DNA of 64,000 nt from Azadirachta indica (taxonomy: Eukaryota > Streptophyta > Magnoliopsida > Sapindales > Meliaceae): contig CM040444.1 of the NCBI GenBank assembly GCA_022749755.1, forward strand, positions 10,024,274 through 10,088,273, written 5' to 3'. The position numbers were made by a program, and so were the translations under genes. Shown here in pieces: positions 1 through 10,932 of the stretch (its first letter is position 1; each line of letters opens with the position of its first letter). The notes under the pieces are model-generated. The model saw only the letters and a list, made by a program, of their open reading frames with translations, did not search any database and had not been told where the DNA came from.

Positions 1-816
1 TCATTATTTACTTAGGTATAAGGACATTCGTTTACAACAATGTTAATTTATACGGATGACATGGTCATTACAGGGAATAACGAGACTACCATTGGTGATC
101 TTAAAAATTTTTTGCATGATCACTTTCATGTAAAAAAACCTTGGCAAATTGAAGTATATTCTTAGTTTTAAGGTGGCAAATTCCAAGTAAGGTATTGTTA
201 TGTATCAAAGGAAATATACCTTGACATACTTAATGATGCAAATTTACTTGGTGCATGCCTTAATTGATTTTCCTATAGAGACAAATTTGAAACTTAATAT
301 ATCTAAAAATAAGATGTTGAGAGATATTTTGATGTAGGAGACAAAATGGGAGGTTTATATATCTTACAAAGTGTGCTCTTAGATACATAAAGGGTAGTCC
401 AAGACAAGGATTGTTATTATCTACTGCATTATAGTTAAAAGGATTTTGTAATGTTGGTGGGGCTAAATGTCTTACAACTAAAAGATGAGTTACTGGTCAT
501 TGTATATTTTTTGGTAACTCACTTATATCACAACAAACAAAGAAATAGAAAATTGTTGCATATTCATTTATAGAAGCAAAATATAGGTCTATGGCATCCA
601 TTATGCGTGAATTAACATGGTTGAGATATTTTCTTAACGATTTGCAAGTTAGTCATCTAGAAGTTGCAAAGTTGCACTATAATAACCAGACAACACTTCA
701 TGTAGCAAAATTAGGTATATTATGAGCAAATGAAGCATATTGAAATAGAATGCAATATAAGGCAAGAACAAATATAATTAGGCTTACTTACTACTACATA
801 TATGCCTTGGACTCTT
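1..816 (+). pseudogene. Ty1/copia RT and RNase H remnant
   Basis: Three-frame reading gives broken pieces of a copia pol. Near position 45 is LIYTDDMVITGNN, the RT catalytic box (normally Y-V/A-D-D-hydrophobic). At about 490-700 is RNase H with TGHCIFFGNSLISQQ, then IEAKYRSMAS and LTWLRYFLNDLQ. At about 725-770 is the usual copia ending with an H-I-E-I-E-C block. Stops and frameshifts occur throughout and the element runs off the left edge of the window. It would have made the polymerase and RNase H of a Ty1/copia retrotransposon and cannot be functional. Confidence 0.85.
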
Positions 817-904
817 AATGTTGCTTAGATTTTTACAAAGTTTTTTAGGTAATGTTGTGTTTCACTTGCATTTATGCAAGTTGGGCATTCTAGACATCCA
901 TGCA

Positions 905-1090
905 CCAACTTGAGGGGAATTACTGAAAACAGAAGAAAGTTAGCCATCACATGATTAGTTAGAACCATGTTATAGCTAGTACTTTGAAGGAAAAATTTGT
1001 AATTGCCAATTATGTGCTTGGTTGTAGGAATTGTGTTTTCTTTCCTTTTGTATTTATTTTCTTTATCCCTTTTGTATTTTATTGACACCT
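905..1090 (+). repeat. polypurine tract and 3' LTR remnant of the first copia fragment
   Basis: CAACTTGAGGGG at 905-916 matches the polypurine tract that lies just before the 3' LTR in many plant copia elements, and it sits at the right distance after the RNase H end. The next ~170 bp, with a T-rich run near 1040-1080, would be the start of that LTR. Its far end is not clear because another LTR-derived repeat begins at about 1101. Confidence 0.5.
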
Positions 1091-1100
1091 TATATATATA

Positions 1101-1197
1101 TATTTAGAATTTATAATAAATAAAGTTGTTATTTATTCAAACACTGTGATTGCATCAAAAACTAAAAGGCTCTAAAGCTTATACTTTGATAAACATC

Positions 1198-1230
<33 letters not shown>

Positions 1231-1553
1231 TCTAAGGCATAAAACTTAATCATGACTCAAAATTAGTTCACAATCTATAAACACAAGCTAGGCGCTTTGT
1301 TTGGACAAGGTTATACTGTTGCTTGTCTTCAATAAGGAAATGATAAGTCTCTAATCGTTTGAAGTAGTGACTTCAAGACAAAGGCAAAAGTGTATTATTA
1401 AAATACATTGAACATGACCACATAAAGGTTTAAATCATTTAGTGGAAATTCTATAACCGAATATAAAACTTTATACCTGAGCACTATGGCATCTCTACCT
1501 GATCTTGAGTGGGTAGTGTACATTTAGTATGCAGGCTATGATCTTTGACTAAA
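1101..1553 (+). repeat. partial 5' LTR of the second copia element (direct repeat of 2794-3233)
   Basis: This stretch matches 2794-3233 along its length with roughly 80-85% identity by eye. Shared blocks include TTTATAATAAATAAAG (1110 and 2803), AAGCTTATACTTT, GTTTGAAGTAGTGACTTC and GGGTAGTGTA. It also contains an (AT)n run at about 1199-1220 that the other copy lacks. The match ends where RT coding sequence begins at 1554, so this is an internal piece of an LTR joined directly to pol by deletion. Confidence 0.8.
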
Positions 1554-2690
1554 GGGTTTTATAGAAAAGGGCCAAGAGCATAAAGTTTACAAGCTTAAGA
1601 GATCCATTTATGGTCTTAAGCCAACATCAAGGTTTTGGAACATAAGATTTGAACAAATGATCAAAATTTATGGGTTTATTCAGAATGTAGATGAACTATA
1701 TGTCTACAAAAGAATAGAAGATCATAAGGTTATATTCCTAATACTTTATGTTAATGATATCCTACTCATTGGGAATAATGTAGGAGAATTAACATCAGTA
1801 AAGGTGTGGCTAGCTAAGCAATTCCAAATGAAAGATTTGGAAAGCCTAAATATGTTCTTGGGATCCAAATAATAAGGGATACGAAGAACAAGAAATTAGC
1901 ATTATCTCATACCTCATATATAGATAAGATACTAGCTAAATTTGCAATGAAAAATTCTAAGAAATGATTGTTGCCTTTTAGGTTTGGAATTAAGCTTTCT
2001 CAAAAGCAGTAACCTAAGATTCCTCAAAAAGAAGAAGAGATGAGATGAGTCCCATATGCCTCAGCCTTTAGGAGTCACATGTATGCTATTCTTTGCACTA
2101 GACTAGATATTTTTTATATAGTGAAGTTGTAAGTAGATACCAATCTAATCCAGGAAAATAGCACTAGGTTACAATGAAGCATATATTGAAATATCTTTGT
2201 AGGACGAAAAGGTATATAACGAAGGGGTATATACTTGTCTATTGTGGCAGTGATCTAACTCTAGTTGGATATATGGATTTAGATTTTCAGTTTGATCCAG
2301 ACTCTAGAAAGTCAACTATAGGATACGTTTCCACTTTGGGTAATGGAGCTATAGTATGGAAAAGTATCAAGCAATCCTGTATTATTGACTTTACTATAGA
2401 AGCCAAGTATATAGTTGCTTATGAAGCTACTAAAGAGTTGTTTGGCTATATAAGTTTCTTATTAAATTAGAAGTCATTCCAAATTGTGAGAAAGCTACTA
2501 CACTTTGTGATAATAGTAGTGTAATGGTTAACTCAAGGGAACTAAGAAATCACAAAGTTAGAAAACACATAGAACGAAAGTACCACTTGATTCGAAAGAT
2601 CGCACAGTACAAAGATGTGCAAATGTGTAAGATTCCTACTGTGATGATCTGGCAAATCCATTCACCAATAGTCTATCGATAAGGATTTTG
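1554..2690 (+). pseudogene. Ty1/copia RT (C-terminal half) and RNase H remnant
   Basis: Starts in mid-RT at GFIEKGQEHKVYKLKRSIYG. The catalytic box reads LYVNDILLIG at about 1747 (normally YVDD, so the first Asp is Asn). Then follow KQFQMKDLESLNMFLG and, from about 2174, the RNase H region with KHILKYLCRTK, SRKSTIGYVS and IEAKYIVAYEATKE. The last ~200 bp carry the usual copia C-terminal region in broken frames. Gag, protease, integrase and the RT N-terminus are absent. The block lies between the two LTR copies at 1101-1553 and 2755-4304, so it is one internally deleted element. Confidence 0.85.
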
Positions 2691-2754
2691 GGGATCACCT
2701 AAAGAATATGGAAATTGTAAGCATTTTGTTACAACTCTAAGGGCATATGGAGAT

Positions 2755-4304
2755 TGTTAGAATAGTACCCTAAGAGTTGGATAAATTTTTGTAATTTAGA
2801 CATTTATAATAAATAAAGTCGTTAATTATTCAAACCCAAATGTGATTGTATCAATAACTAAAAGACTCCAAAGCTTATACTTTAATAAAGTTCTATATAT
2901 GTAAGATATATCTGGAGCATAGAACTTAATCATAACTCAAAATTGGTTCATATCCTATAAATAAAAGTTGAGTGCTTTGTTTTGACAAGGTTATACTGTT
3001 GCTTATCTTCAATAATGAAATGAAAAGTCTAACCGTTTGAAGTAGTGACTTCAAGACAAAGGTACCAGTGTATTATTAGAATGCACTGAACATAACTATA
3101 TAGAGGTTTAAATCATTTGGTGGAAATACCATAATTGAATGTAAACCTTTATACCCGAGCAATATGGCATCCCTTCCTAAATTCGAAGTGGGTAGTGTAC
3201 CTTTACTATGTACACTATGGTTTTAACTAGAGAAAAAAAGTGAGATCATGAGATTAATAGTCAATATCTTGGCTAGTTAGGATTGTAAGATCTATATGCT
3301 AGTAGACACTATTTTACAGATATGGAATTCATGACTCTAAAAGGAATGCAAAATACCACCTTAATGATTTTACAAGGTTTTAGTTAGGAAAATCTTAGCC
3401 AACGAAGGAGTTCATCAATCTAAGATTTATTCTAATAAATCTTAATGAATCAAGATGTAATTAGAAAGGTAAAAAGATAATTATACCTAGTTCCAATTAT
3501 TGGTCTTTCATGAAAGGTAGTTATGGTAACATGTTGCTTAATGGATAGAAATTTAAGATATAATTTAGTCAGATTAAGTTATAAAGCTTTATGTAAAGAA
3601 CATTCAATTCAAGAGTGTAACTTTGGGCCTTTAATGGAATGGGCCAAAGTTGATAGACAAAACCTACTACAATTATGAGATAACAAGGTACTAAGAAAAG
3701 CCTATTGGAGCTTATTAATTGAATATATCCATCAAGGACTTTTGAGTAGCTGCAATTTTGTAAGCAAAAATAAGTATAATCAAAGAGAAGAAATATTTAA
3801 TTTAATTCGGTTAATTGGAGAATTAATCCTAGACATTAAATTAAATAGATGGGCCAATTATTAAATTAATAAAGATTAATTTATAATTAGACCTATTAGC
3901 CAACTATTTAATTAATAAGATTAATTATTAGGCTTATTATTTAATTAATGAGAATAATTAAATAAAAAGACTTAAGTTAAGTTAGATTAATCCAAGCACT
4001 AAAGTCCAACTCTAATTTATATTAGGGTTAAGGCATGGTAAAACACTATAAAAAGGATGCTAAAGCGTGTACTAGCACAAGAGAAGAGTGTTTCTTGCGT
4101 TCTTTTTAATCGTTCTTTTCTTTGACTCTAGTTTTGTAGTTGATACCCATACATCAAGTTCTTGCATAAAGAAATAGACATACTTGGGAATCCGAGTTGG
4201 TAAGAAAGTACAAAGATCCAACAATACTAAGTTTTATCGCCGGGGTCTTGATCCTAGAGACACTTCCATTGTGGGTTTGATCCAAATTTTCTCTCCGAGT
4301 TCCA
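2755..4304 (+). repeat. 3' LTR of the second copia element
   Basis: Begins TGTTAGAATA directly after the purine-rich GGGCATATGGAGAT, the position expected for a copia 3' LTR, and is proposed to end CCGAGTTCCA, giving TG..CA ends and about 1.55 kb. The part 2794-3233 repeats 1101-1553. CTATAAAAAGG at 4047-4057 is a good LTR TATA box, leaving about 250 bp for R and U5. Minus-strand RT sequence of another element starts directly at 4305, which supports the right boundary. About 3780-3980 is a run of TTAATTAAT-like words. Confidence 0.6.
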
Positions 4305-7300
4305 ATACTAAGTTTGTTTTTTGATACCTGCACAAAACTAAAGAAAGATTGTGAAAGCATATATCAAATGATGAACCAAACAAGGAAAAATCATCCAAAA
4401 AATTTACTTATAGTATCTTTTCTACCATATCTGCAAAGATTGCCATCATACAACATTGAAAAGTGGTACGGGCATTATACAAACTACATGGCATTCTGTT
4501 AAAGGCGAAAGTACCATAAAACATGTGAAATTAGTCTTCTCTTGGTCTTCAAAGGCTATAACAATCTGATTATATCTAAAATACCAATAAAAAAAACAGT
4601 AATATTGGTATTCTAGCCAATCTATCCAACATTCGATCAATGAGTAAAAGTGGGAAGTGGTCTTTCCTTATTGCTTTGTTGAGCTTCCAATTATCAATGC
4701 ACACATGCCAACCAGTCACAATTTTTATGGAAATTAACTCATTGTCATCCTTCTTCACAATAGTCATTCCCTATTTCTTAAGCAAAACTTGAACTAGAAT
4801 AAACCATAAGCTATCCAAAATAGCATAAATGATCCTAACATTCAACAGCTTGAATACTATTGCATGCACTACTTCCTTCATTGCCAGATTGAGTCTACAC
4901 TGATGCTTTATGGTAGGTTTGTAGTTCTCTTCCATCAAGATCTTATGCAGACAAATGGCCAAACTAATACCGTTAACGTACAATAAACCAACCTTCTTCA
5001 TCTTAATTCAAAAACGCTGAAATAATTACAAGAAATGTTGAATTCTCTCCTAAAAATGCATATTTAAGATGATCCGATAATTCCTTAAGCACCAATCCAT
5101 TATGAGAAAGCTCACTTTTCAATTCACTTCCAACAAAATTATTACAACCAATCTCATCAACCAGCAAAGCCTCTAATGCACAAACTTCATCAATCAAATC
5201 TCTACAATCATCATTAAGATTAAAGTCATGCAACACTTCATTTTTAAATAAGGATTTCACAAGGCATTTTTCCAATGAATCTTTTGGCATCTCATCATAT
5301 AATATATCTCTCATATAACCATCTATCAAATCGACTCGGTTACAAGATTGTACCTCATTCGAAAACTTGATGAGGTTGTAGATGTTGAACTTAACTTCCT
5401 CCTCATTTACTCACAGTCAAGTTTTTCATTTTTCACATCAATTAAAGCTTTCCCAGTAACAAGAAAAGGCCTACCCAAGATGATAAAGACCTTTCTATCT
5501 TCTTCCATATCAATACATCAAAATCAACCAGAAATATAAACTTGTCGACTTTAACCAAAACATCTTCAACAACTCGACAAGATATGCAAGAGACCGATCT
5601 GCCATTTGCAAAGAAATCATTGTTGCCTTTAGCTCCCAAAAGCCTAACTTTTCGAAAAACTAAAAGCAGCATAAGATTGATACTTGCCCCCAAATCAAAT
5701 AGTGTCTTTTGAAAATCAAATTTTCTGGTAGCACATGAGACAGTGAAACTACAGACATGTTTTTCTTTCTTCAGCAACTTTCTTTGAAGAATTAAATTAC
5801 AATCCTCTATTAGCTTGACAATTTTATATTTTTCCAAACACTTTTTCTTTGGCATTACTTCCTTCATAAACTTCACACAATTCGGCATTTGTTCTAATGC
5901 ATCTGTAAATGGAATGTTAATATGAGGTTTTTGAACATTTTAAAGAACTTAGAGAATTAAGCATCAAGTTTCTTCTTTTGAAACCTCTAAGGAAAAGGCA
6001 ATAATGATGCAATACTAGAAGAGTTTTCCAGAAACGAAATTCCATGTGGCTTTGACAATTCCTTTGGTGCTTCTAGCTCAGTTTTTTTACCTTTGTCTTC
6101 ATTTATCTTCGGCATTGGGGGCTCTAAGTCATTACCACCCCTAAGTGTAATAGCTTTGCATTGGTCTTTAAGATTCAGTTCCATATTGCTAGGAAACTTT
6201 TTGGATGATTGCCCCTTGATTGAATTGGCAAGTTGGCTAATATGAGTTTTTAATGACTCCATTATGGCATTCATGTTTGTGCAATGTGTTTCAACATTAT
6301 CTAAACGAGCCCCATCTTTGTTGAACTAATTCCACATTTCTACTATAAAAATGCTTAAGAGAACTTTCAACAAGGGCTTCTTTTTTGCAATTAACTGTTG
6401 CTAAAATCTAAGCTATGGTAGTTACATCGCGTTCCTTGCATTGCCATAGGAAAAATTTTCATGGTTCCAAAGTCCCGGATGGTAATGGATAGGCAATTTG
6501 TTGTTTGGCCAAAAGTTGTGATTCGGTTAATGATTTATTGGCATTGCTCTTGCCCAAAACTCTCATTAAAATATGAAGAACTAGTAGCCTTCACTTTTCT
6601 TAGCTTGAAGATACTTCCTTTGTGGTGAAGGCTTGAATTTGGTTTGCTAATACTACAACTTGAGCTAAAAGTGAGACTAACAGGTCAACCTCATGAAACC
6701 TTGTAGCTCTCTTTACTATAAATATCTCATTTGGCCATTGGTAATTATTGTAAGCCATTTTTTCTAGTAGTGTATAGGCTTCTTCTACTATTCTTCATAA
6801 GAGAGTGCCAACGAATGCTATATCCATAATCATTCTTGTTTGCCCTTTTAACCCATTATAGAACAACTAAATTTGAAATCATTCTCGGTATCCATGTTGT
6901 GAACACTTATGAATTAACTCTTTAAATCACTTTCATGCCTTATAAAAAGGCTTAAAATTCAGCTACCTAAACTATGCAATTTTGCCCTTCAACTACAAAG
7001 TCTTCGACGATGGAAAAAACTTGATGAGGAAATTTTAAGCCGATTCTGCCCATGTACTTATGCTCTTGGGATTGCAATAAACCATTAGCTTTGTCCCTTA
7101 AGGAAAATGTGTACAACCTCATTCTAATCAAGTCTTGATCCACTTCATTCATCTTAACAATGTTGCAGACTTCCAAGAACATGGTCAAATCGATGTTAAG
7201 ATCCTCATGAGATAAACCACCGTACTAATTCTATTGAACCATATTAATCAACGCAGGCTTTAGTTCAAAATTGTTTGCATTAATGGCTTATCAGCAAATT

Positions 7301-7420
7301 CTTGAATAATCATCATTAACCATCAGCCTGAAGTTGTCACGAAGAGCTCATTGTTGTTATTTTGGTGGTGGTGGGTTATGATTTCCTTCTTCAGCCATTA
7401 CTCTATATTGATTCCTTCTT
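4305..7420 (-). pseudogene. Athila/Tat-like Ty3/gypsy gag, protease and partial RT
   Basis: Read from high to low coordinates. Gag: FLEVCNIVKMNEVDQDLIRM near 7150, then LKDQCKAITLRGG near 6160, a block typical of Athila/Tat Gag. Protease: LFDLGASINLM at about 5670-5710 (D-L-G-A active site, intact). RT N-terminal part: MEENYKPTIKHQCRLN near 4930, VTGWHVCIDNWKLNKA near 4700, CFFYWYFRYNQI near 4590, and the catalytic FLDDFSLFGSSFD at about 4370-4405. The RT breaks off at 4305 against the copia LTR. Several stops and frameshifts; RNase H and integrase are missing. It would have encoded capsid and polymerase of a gypsy retrotransposon and is dead. Confidence 0.85.
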
Positions 7421-7612
7421 TCCTTCCCCAATTGTTAAAAAGTTCATTCAATTTTTAGGTCAAAAGCAATAAGTTCAAGGCTACGAGCTTTTTGAATGCA
7501 CTTGCAAAACCCACAAACAAAACAAATGCTTAAACAAAAACAAAAGAAAATAAAGGTCTAGATTAAGATTGAACTATTTTACTATAGTATTAGCACTAAT
7601 TTTAAAATTTTG

Positions 7613-7637
7613 AATTCCTGGTAATGATGCCAAAAAC
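7613..7637 (-). other. decayed primer-binding site of the gypsy element
   Basis: On the minus strand this reads TTTTTGGCATCATTACCAGG. Athila/Tat elements carry TTTTTGGCGCCGTTGCCGGG here. The differences are all C-to-T or G-to-A changes. It sits between the gag region and the LTR, as expected. Confidence 0.7.
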
Positions 7638-8455
7638 TTGATCGCAACTGAGCAAGGATCGTACCAAGTGATAAATACAAGTGCTATCCTACAAACAACA
7701 ATTGAAATTTAATTAAATATTAAGTACTACAACCATGAAAGCCCAATTTTATCTAAACAATTCAAATTTGTTCAATTGCAAAAAAAAAATATAATACAAT
7801 TAAAGTAAACTGTCCAATCACTAATTAACTAAAAGCAATTAGAAATTAATTTAAAGAGCACCAATGAATAAATGAAATATGTGAAGATAAAATATCTAGG
7901 ACCTTAATTTCACTTATCTCTTCCTATATTTTGCTAAAATTACCTACTTTTTCTCTCAAAATCTTCCTTTCTATGTTTGGTTAAGTGGTGGCTCTCCTCT
8001 ATAAATAGGAAAACATAGTTTATTACTAAATCAACGATCTCATGGCCAAAATTCATCCAAAAACGTCATTCCTAAGTCTAGATGGAGCGTGAATGGTATA
8101 GGCAAACTAAGCTGACAAGAAGGGTGGCGCGACCGCAACATGGTTGCTACTCAAGAGGGATGTTTGGGTAGATTATATGGAGCAGCCGTGCTTGCATTTT
8201 GGTCCCTGAAAGTCTACATTTTCGTCCCGTTCTTCCTTCTAACTTCTCCGTCATTTTCTTTCATGCCAAATTTTATGCTGGGTAATCGTTTTCTAGCTTT
8301 CCTGAACATAGACACCGAAAATCATCAAATAATAATATACCTTAAGGATTTACACAACATTTTGGGTCTAGAAACAGTGGATAAGTGTGTTTTTTACGCA
8401 ATTATCAGAATGTGTTTTTTTATACTTATAAATGGATCAAAATCTAACCATTAGG
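7638..8455 (-). repeat. 5' LTR of the Athila/Tat-like element (outer end uncertain)
   Basis: Lies immediately outside the primer-binding site. On the minus strand the inner end reads GCTCAGTTGCGATCA. Plus-strand CTATAAATAGG near 8000 gives a minus-strand TATTTATAG box. The order of sequence words (a CAAGTGATAAATAC block, an AAATTAAT-rich part, then GGACCTTAATTTCACTTATC) is also seen at 52640-52910 and 53640-53900, so these are one broad LTR family. The outer end is not defined; the open frame at 8140-8454 lies inside and has no recognisable product. Confidence 0.5.
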
Positions 8456-9304
8456 TTCCAACGATCATGTATTGTAAATCTCTTAAAAATTAAAGGGTAA
8501 ATGTGTCTTTTTATTATTTATATAAGCACAATATATTGACAAGTAACTACACAGGTCGTGCGCATGTAATCCTTTTTCTTTTTTTAAATCAAAAAGCGTG
8601 TCAAATCACCTTTGTAATAAAAATAATAGAGTTGTGGGCATTTTAGTAATTACGTACATTGGTGTTAGTCAAGAAATAGTCAAGAGAGGTATATTATATA
8701 GTCCTAATATACTGTCTATCTATGTTATAGTTATTGATATCTCATAGGAGGTATGTGATAACACCCTTTTTATGTATAAGTTTTTATTTGTAATATTATT
8801 TTTTATGTCTAGATTATAAGTTAAATGTTGATTTTTTTTTTTTGTTACGTTAGTATGTTTTTGTTCAATAAATATATATAATAGTATCATTTTTTAATTT
8901 AATGTTAATTTAGACTTAGTTTCATCATATTTACATGTTTGACTTTGAATTTATGAAATTAATATTCATTTATTATTCTTATTATTAAAATATCATGTAC
9001 TTGTTAAGTAGCACAAACAATTAATTTATTAATTTAATATAATTTTATAATACATGAGATTAAATTAAGAAAACTTATAATACCCACGTCATTTAAAAAA
9101 ATAAGATAAATATGATCCTAAAAGTAGAATTTAAATTCATGTTCTATATGTTGTTAATAGTAACTACAATTTTCCAACAAAGTTTCACGTTATTATTAAT
9201 ATTATTAACATACAATTTTGTTCCATCAATTATTAGTAAATTTTACTAGTTAAAATAGATTGATTGACAATAGTATAAATAAAAGTCCTATAAAATAAAA
9301 AATA
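8456..9304. other. AT-rich sequence without a recognised gene
   Basis: No open frame of note and no motif I recognise. Long A and T runs. It may contain the outer end of the gypsy LTR. 9305-9309 (TATAG) is treated as the left target duplication of the next element. Confidence 0.5.
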
Positions 9305-9309
9305 TATAG

Positions 9310-9878
9310 TGTTTGGGAAAGTGGCTTGAAGCTTGAGTTAATGGGCTGCATGCCAATAAGCCCATATATCTGCTAAATTTAACTGAAGAAGGATCCTGAT
9401 CAGACCATATTTCGTCAAAAAAATCTAGCTAACATGTTAAACCTAGGAAAATTGCTTCGGTGTTTAAGGGAAGTGACCTTAGGCCCATGGAGCGAATGGG
9501 CGTTATACTAATTGGCCTTATGCTTAGGCAATTCTAATATCCCTGTTTGAATCATCTTAAAAAGAGTTTTAGTCAGAAACCACACGAGTGAGTCTGGTCG
9601 GTGAGAGGAAAATCCTTATGAAAAAAGGAAAACTAGAACTGAAAGTTTTAATTTAAGGCAAATTAAGATTCCATAAGATACACTCCAAATTTTATTAAAA
9701 TTCTTAATATTATTAGAATAAGGAAATTAGTGCTTATATATATTGTGTATTATCTTCAGGTAAATTCATTCATGAATTTTTTTAAATAAGCAATAAAGCG
9801 ACTTTTATTTTTGGGCGAAGAAGAGAATAATTCAATCTTTATTGTGTGGTATCGAAATCGTAAGTTTCAATATCAACA
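9310..9878 (+). repeat. 5' LTR of the large non-autonomous element
   Basis: 569 bp, TGTTTGGG to TATCAACA. Matches 20407-20979 with about 80% identity by eye along the whole length; shared words include GTTAATGGGCTGCATG, GAAAATTGCTTCGGTGTTTAAGG (20521 region similar), CACTCCAAATT and ATTCATTCATGAATTTT. A TATATATATTG box near 9736 and AATAAGCAATAAAG near 9785 fit promoter and poly(A) signals of an LTR read on the plus strand. Confidence 0.65.
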
Positions 9879-10197
9879 CCGTATGTGAAAAGCAATACAA
9901 AAAATCATAAGAAACAATAGTGAAAAATGGCCATCGTGAAGAAATTAAAAAAAAAAGGGCAAGAGAAAAATTACGTTGGTGTAAAAAAAATGTTTGGAAG
10001 CCATGAATGATATGAAGTAAAAAGACATGGTGATAGTGGGGTATTTATTAATTGACAATCTTCAAAAAAAAGATTATTAAGCAGTGAGAAGAAAAGTGGT
10101 GGAGAATGGTGTTAGAAAAAGTTACAGTGGTGTTAAATAAAAAGGGGTGGCATAAAAAATTATTTGTGGTGTTTAAAAAAAAAAAAGGGAGAGAGAT
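9879..10197 (+). other. start of internal region of the large element
   Basis: A-rich sequence with repeated GTGGTGTTA(A)-like words and no open frame. It is interrupted by the copia insertion at 10203 and resumes at 16348: GAGAGATGGTTT before and GGTTTATCTTG after give the unoccupied site GAGAGATGGTTTATCTTG. No standard tRNA primer-binding site is evident after the LTR end. Confidence 0.5.
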
Positions 10198-10202
10198 GGT
10201 TT

Positions 10203-10642
10203 TATTAGAATTCATATACAATCTAGCATGCTTTACTAATCACAATAGTATATAGATCAAGTGCAGAATTAAACCCAAAAGACATACCTCCTGCCATTGT
10301 CGTCTTTTACAATCTGGTGATGAAAGTTATTGGTTTTCGATTCTTCTAAACCTTACACAATTTTTATACGATGATGTATATTTACTAAGAGAAATTGTTG
10401 GCTTAGGCACCTAATCAAGAGAAAACCTGTATTTATAGGTTTTGCCCATCACAGAAGCCATAAAAAAAACTATCAGAAACTGCCAGAATGTGTAACCATT
10501 TAATTGTTAGAAACTGTTAGAACGTGTAACAATTGCTAGAACATGTAATGAACTACACAAAAACTGACAAAACTGTAAAATACATGTTCCCACTTAAAAT
10601 GATGAAAGATCATGGGCCACTTATAGTTAAAAAATTCTAACA
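10203..10642 (-). repeat. 3' LTR of the copia element
   Basis: 440 bp. Same family as 15987-16347, but carries about 80 bp that the other copy lacks (mainly 10365-10430, around the GGCTTAGGCACCTAATC block, and a short stretch near 10565). Minus-strand TATAAATAC box near 10430. Contains repeated GAAACTGCCAGAA-like units at 10470-10540. Confidence 0.9.
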
Positions 10643-10653
10643 TTCTCCCACTT
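10643..10653 (-). other. polypurine tract
   Basis: Plus-strand TTCTCCCACTT reads AAGTGGGAGAA on the minus strand, directly before the 3' LTR. It would prime plus-strand DNA synthesis. Confidence 0.85.
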
Positions 10654-10932
10654 AGTCCATAATTTCATCATTTACTATAATAAGAGACAAAATATATGAA
10701 TCATAGCGATAGGTTCTCTATAAATGAGTATTATCTTCCATGTATCACTATGCATTATGTCTCTTAAACAGTTATCAATATTAATAATGAATAAATGTTT
10801 ATTATAGGTCCAAACATAAATGATATTTCTCAATTAATAAATGTTTACACAATTGAAAATTAAATATCAGAAAATATCATAATATAAATAGAATTTCATT
10901 ACAATCAACATTCGTTCTTATAAAGAAAAACA

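Noticed and set aside
8140..8454. 104-codon open frame
   Set aside because: Lies inside the Athila/Tat-like LTR, hydrophobic but without a domain.
9310..9878. Solo LTR reading of the left ~570-bp repeat
   Set aside because: Its own immediate flanks (TATAG and CCGTA) do not match, while the outer flanks of the pair (TATAG and TCTAG) do, which favours two LTRs of one element. Not fully excluded.
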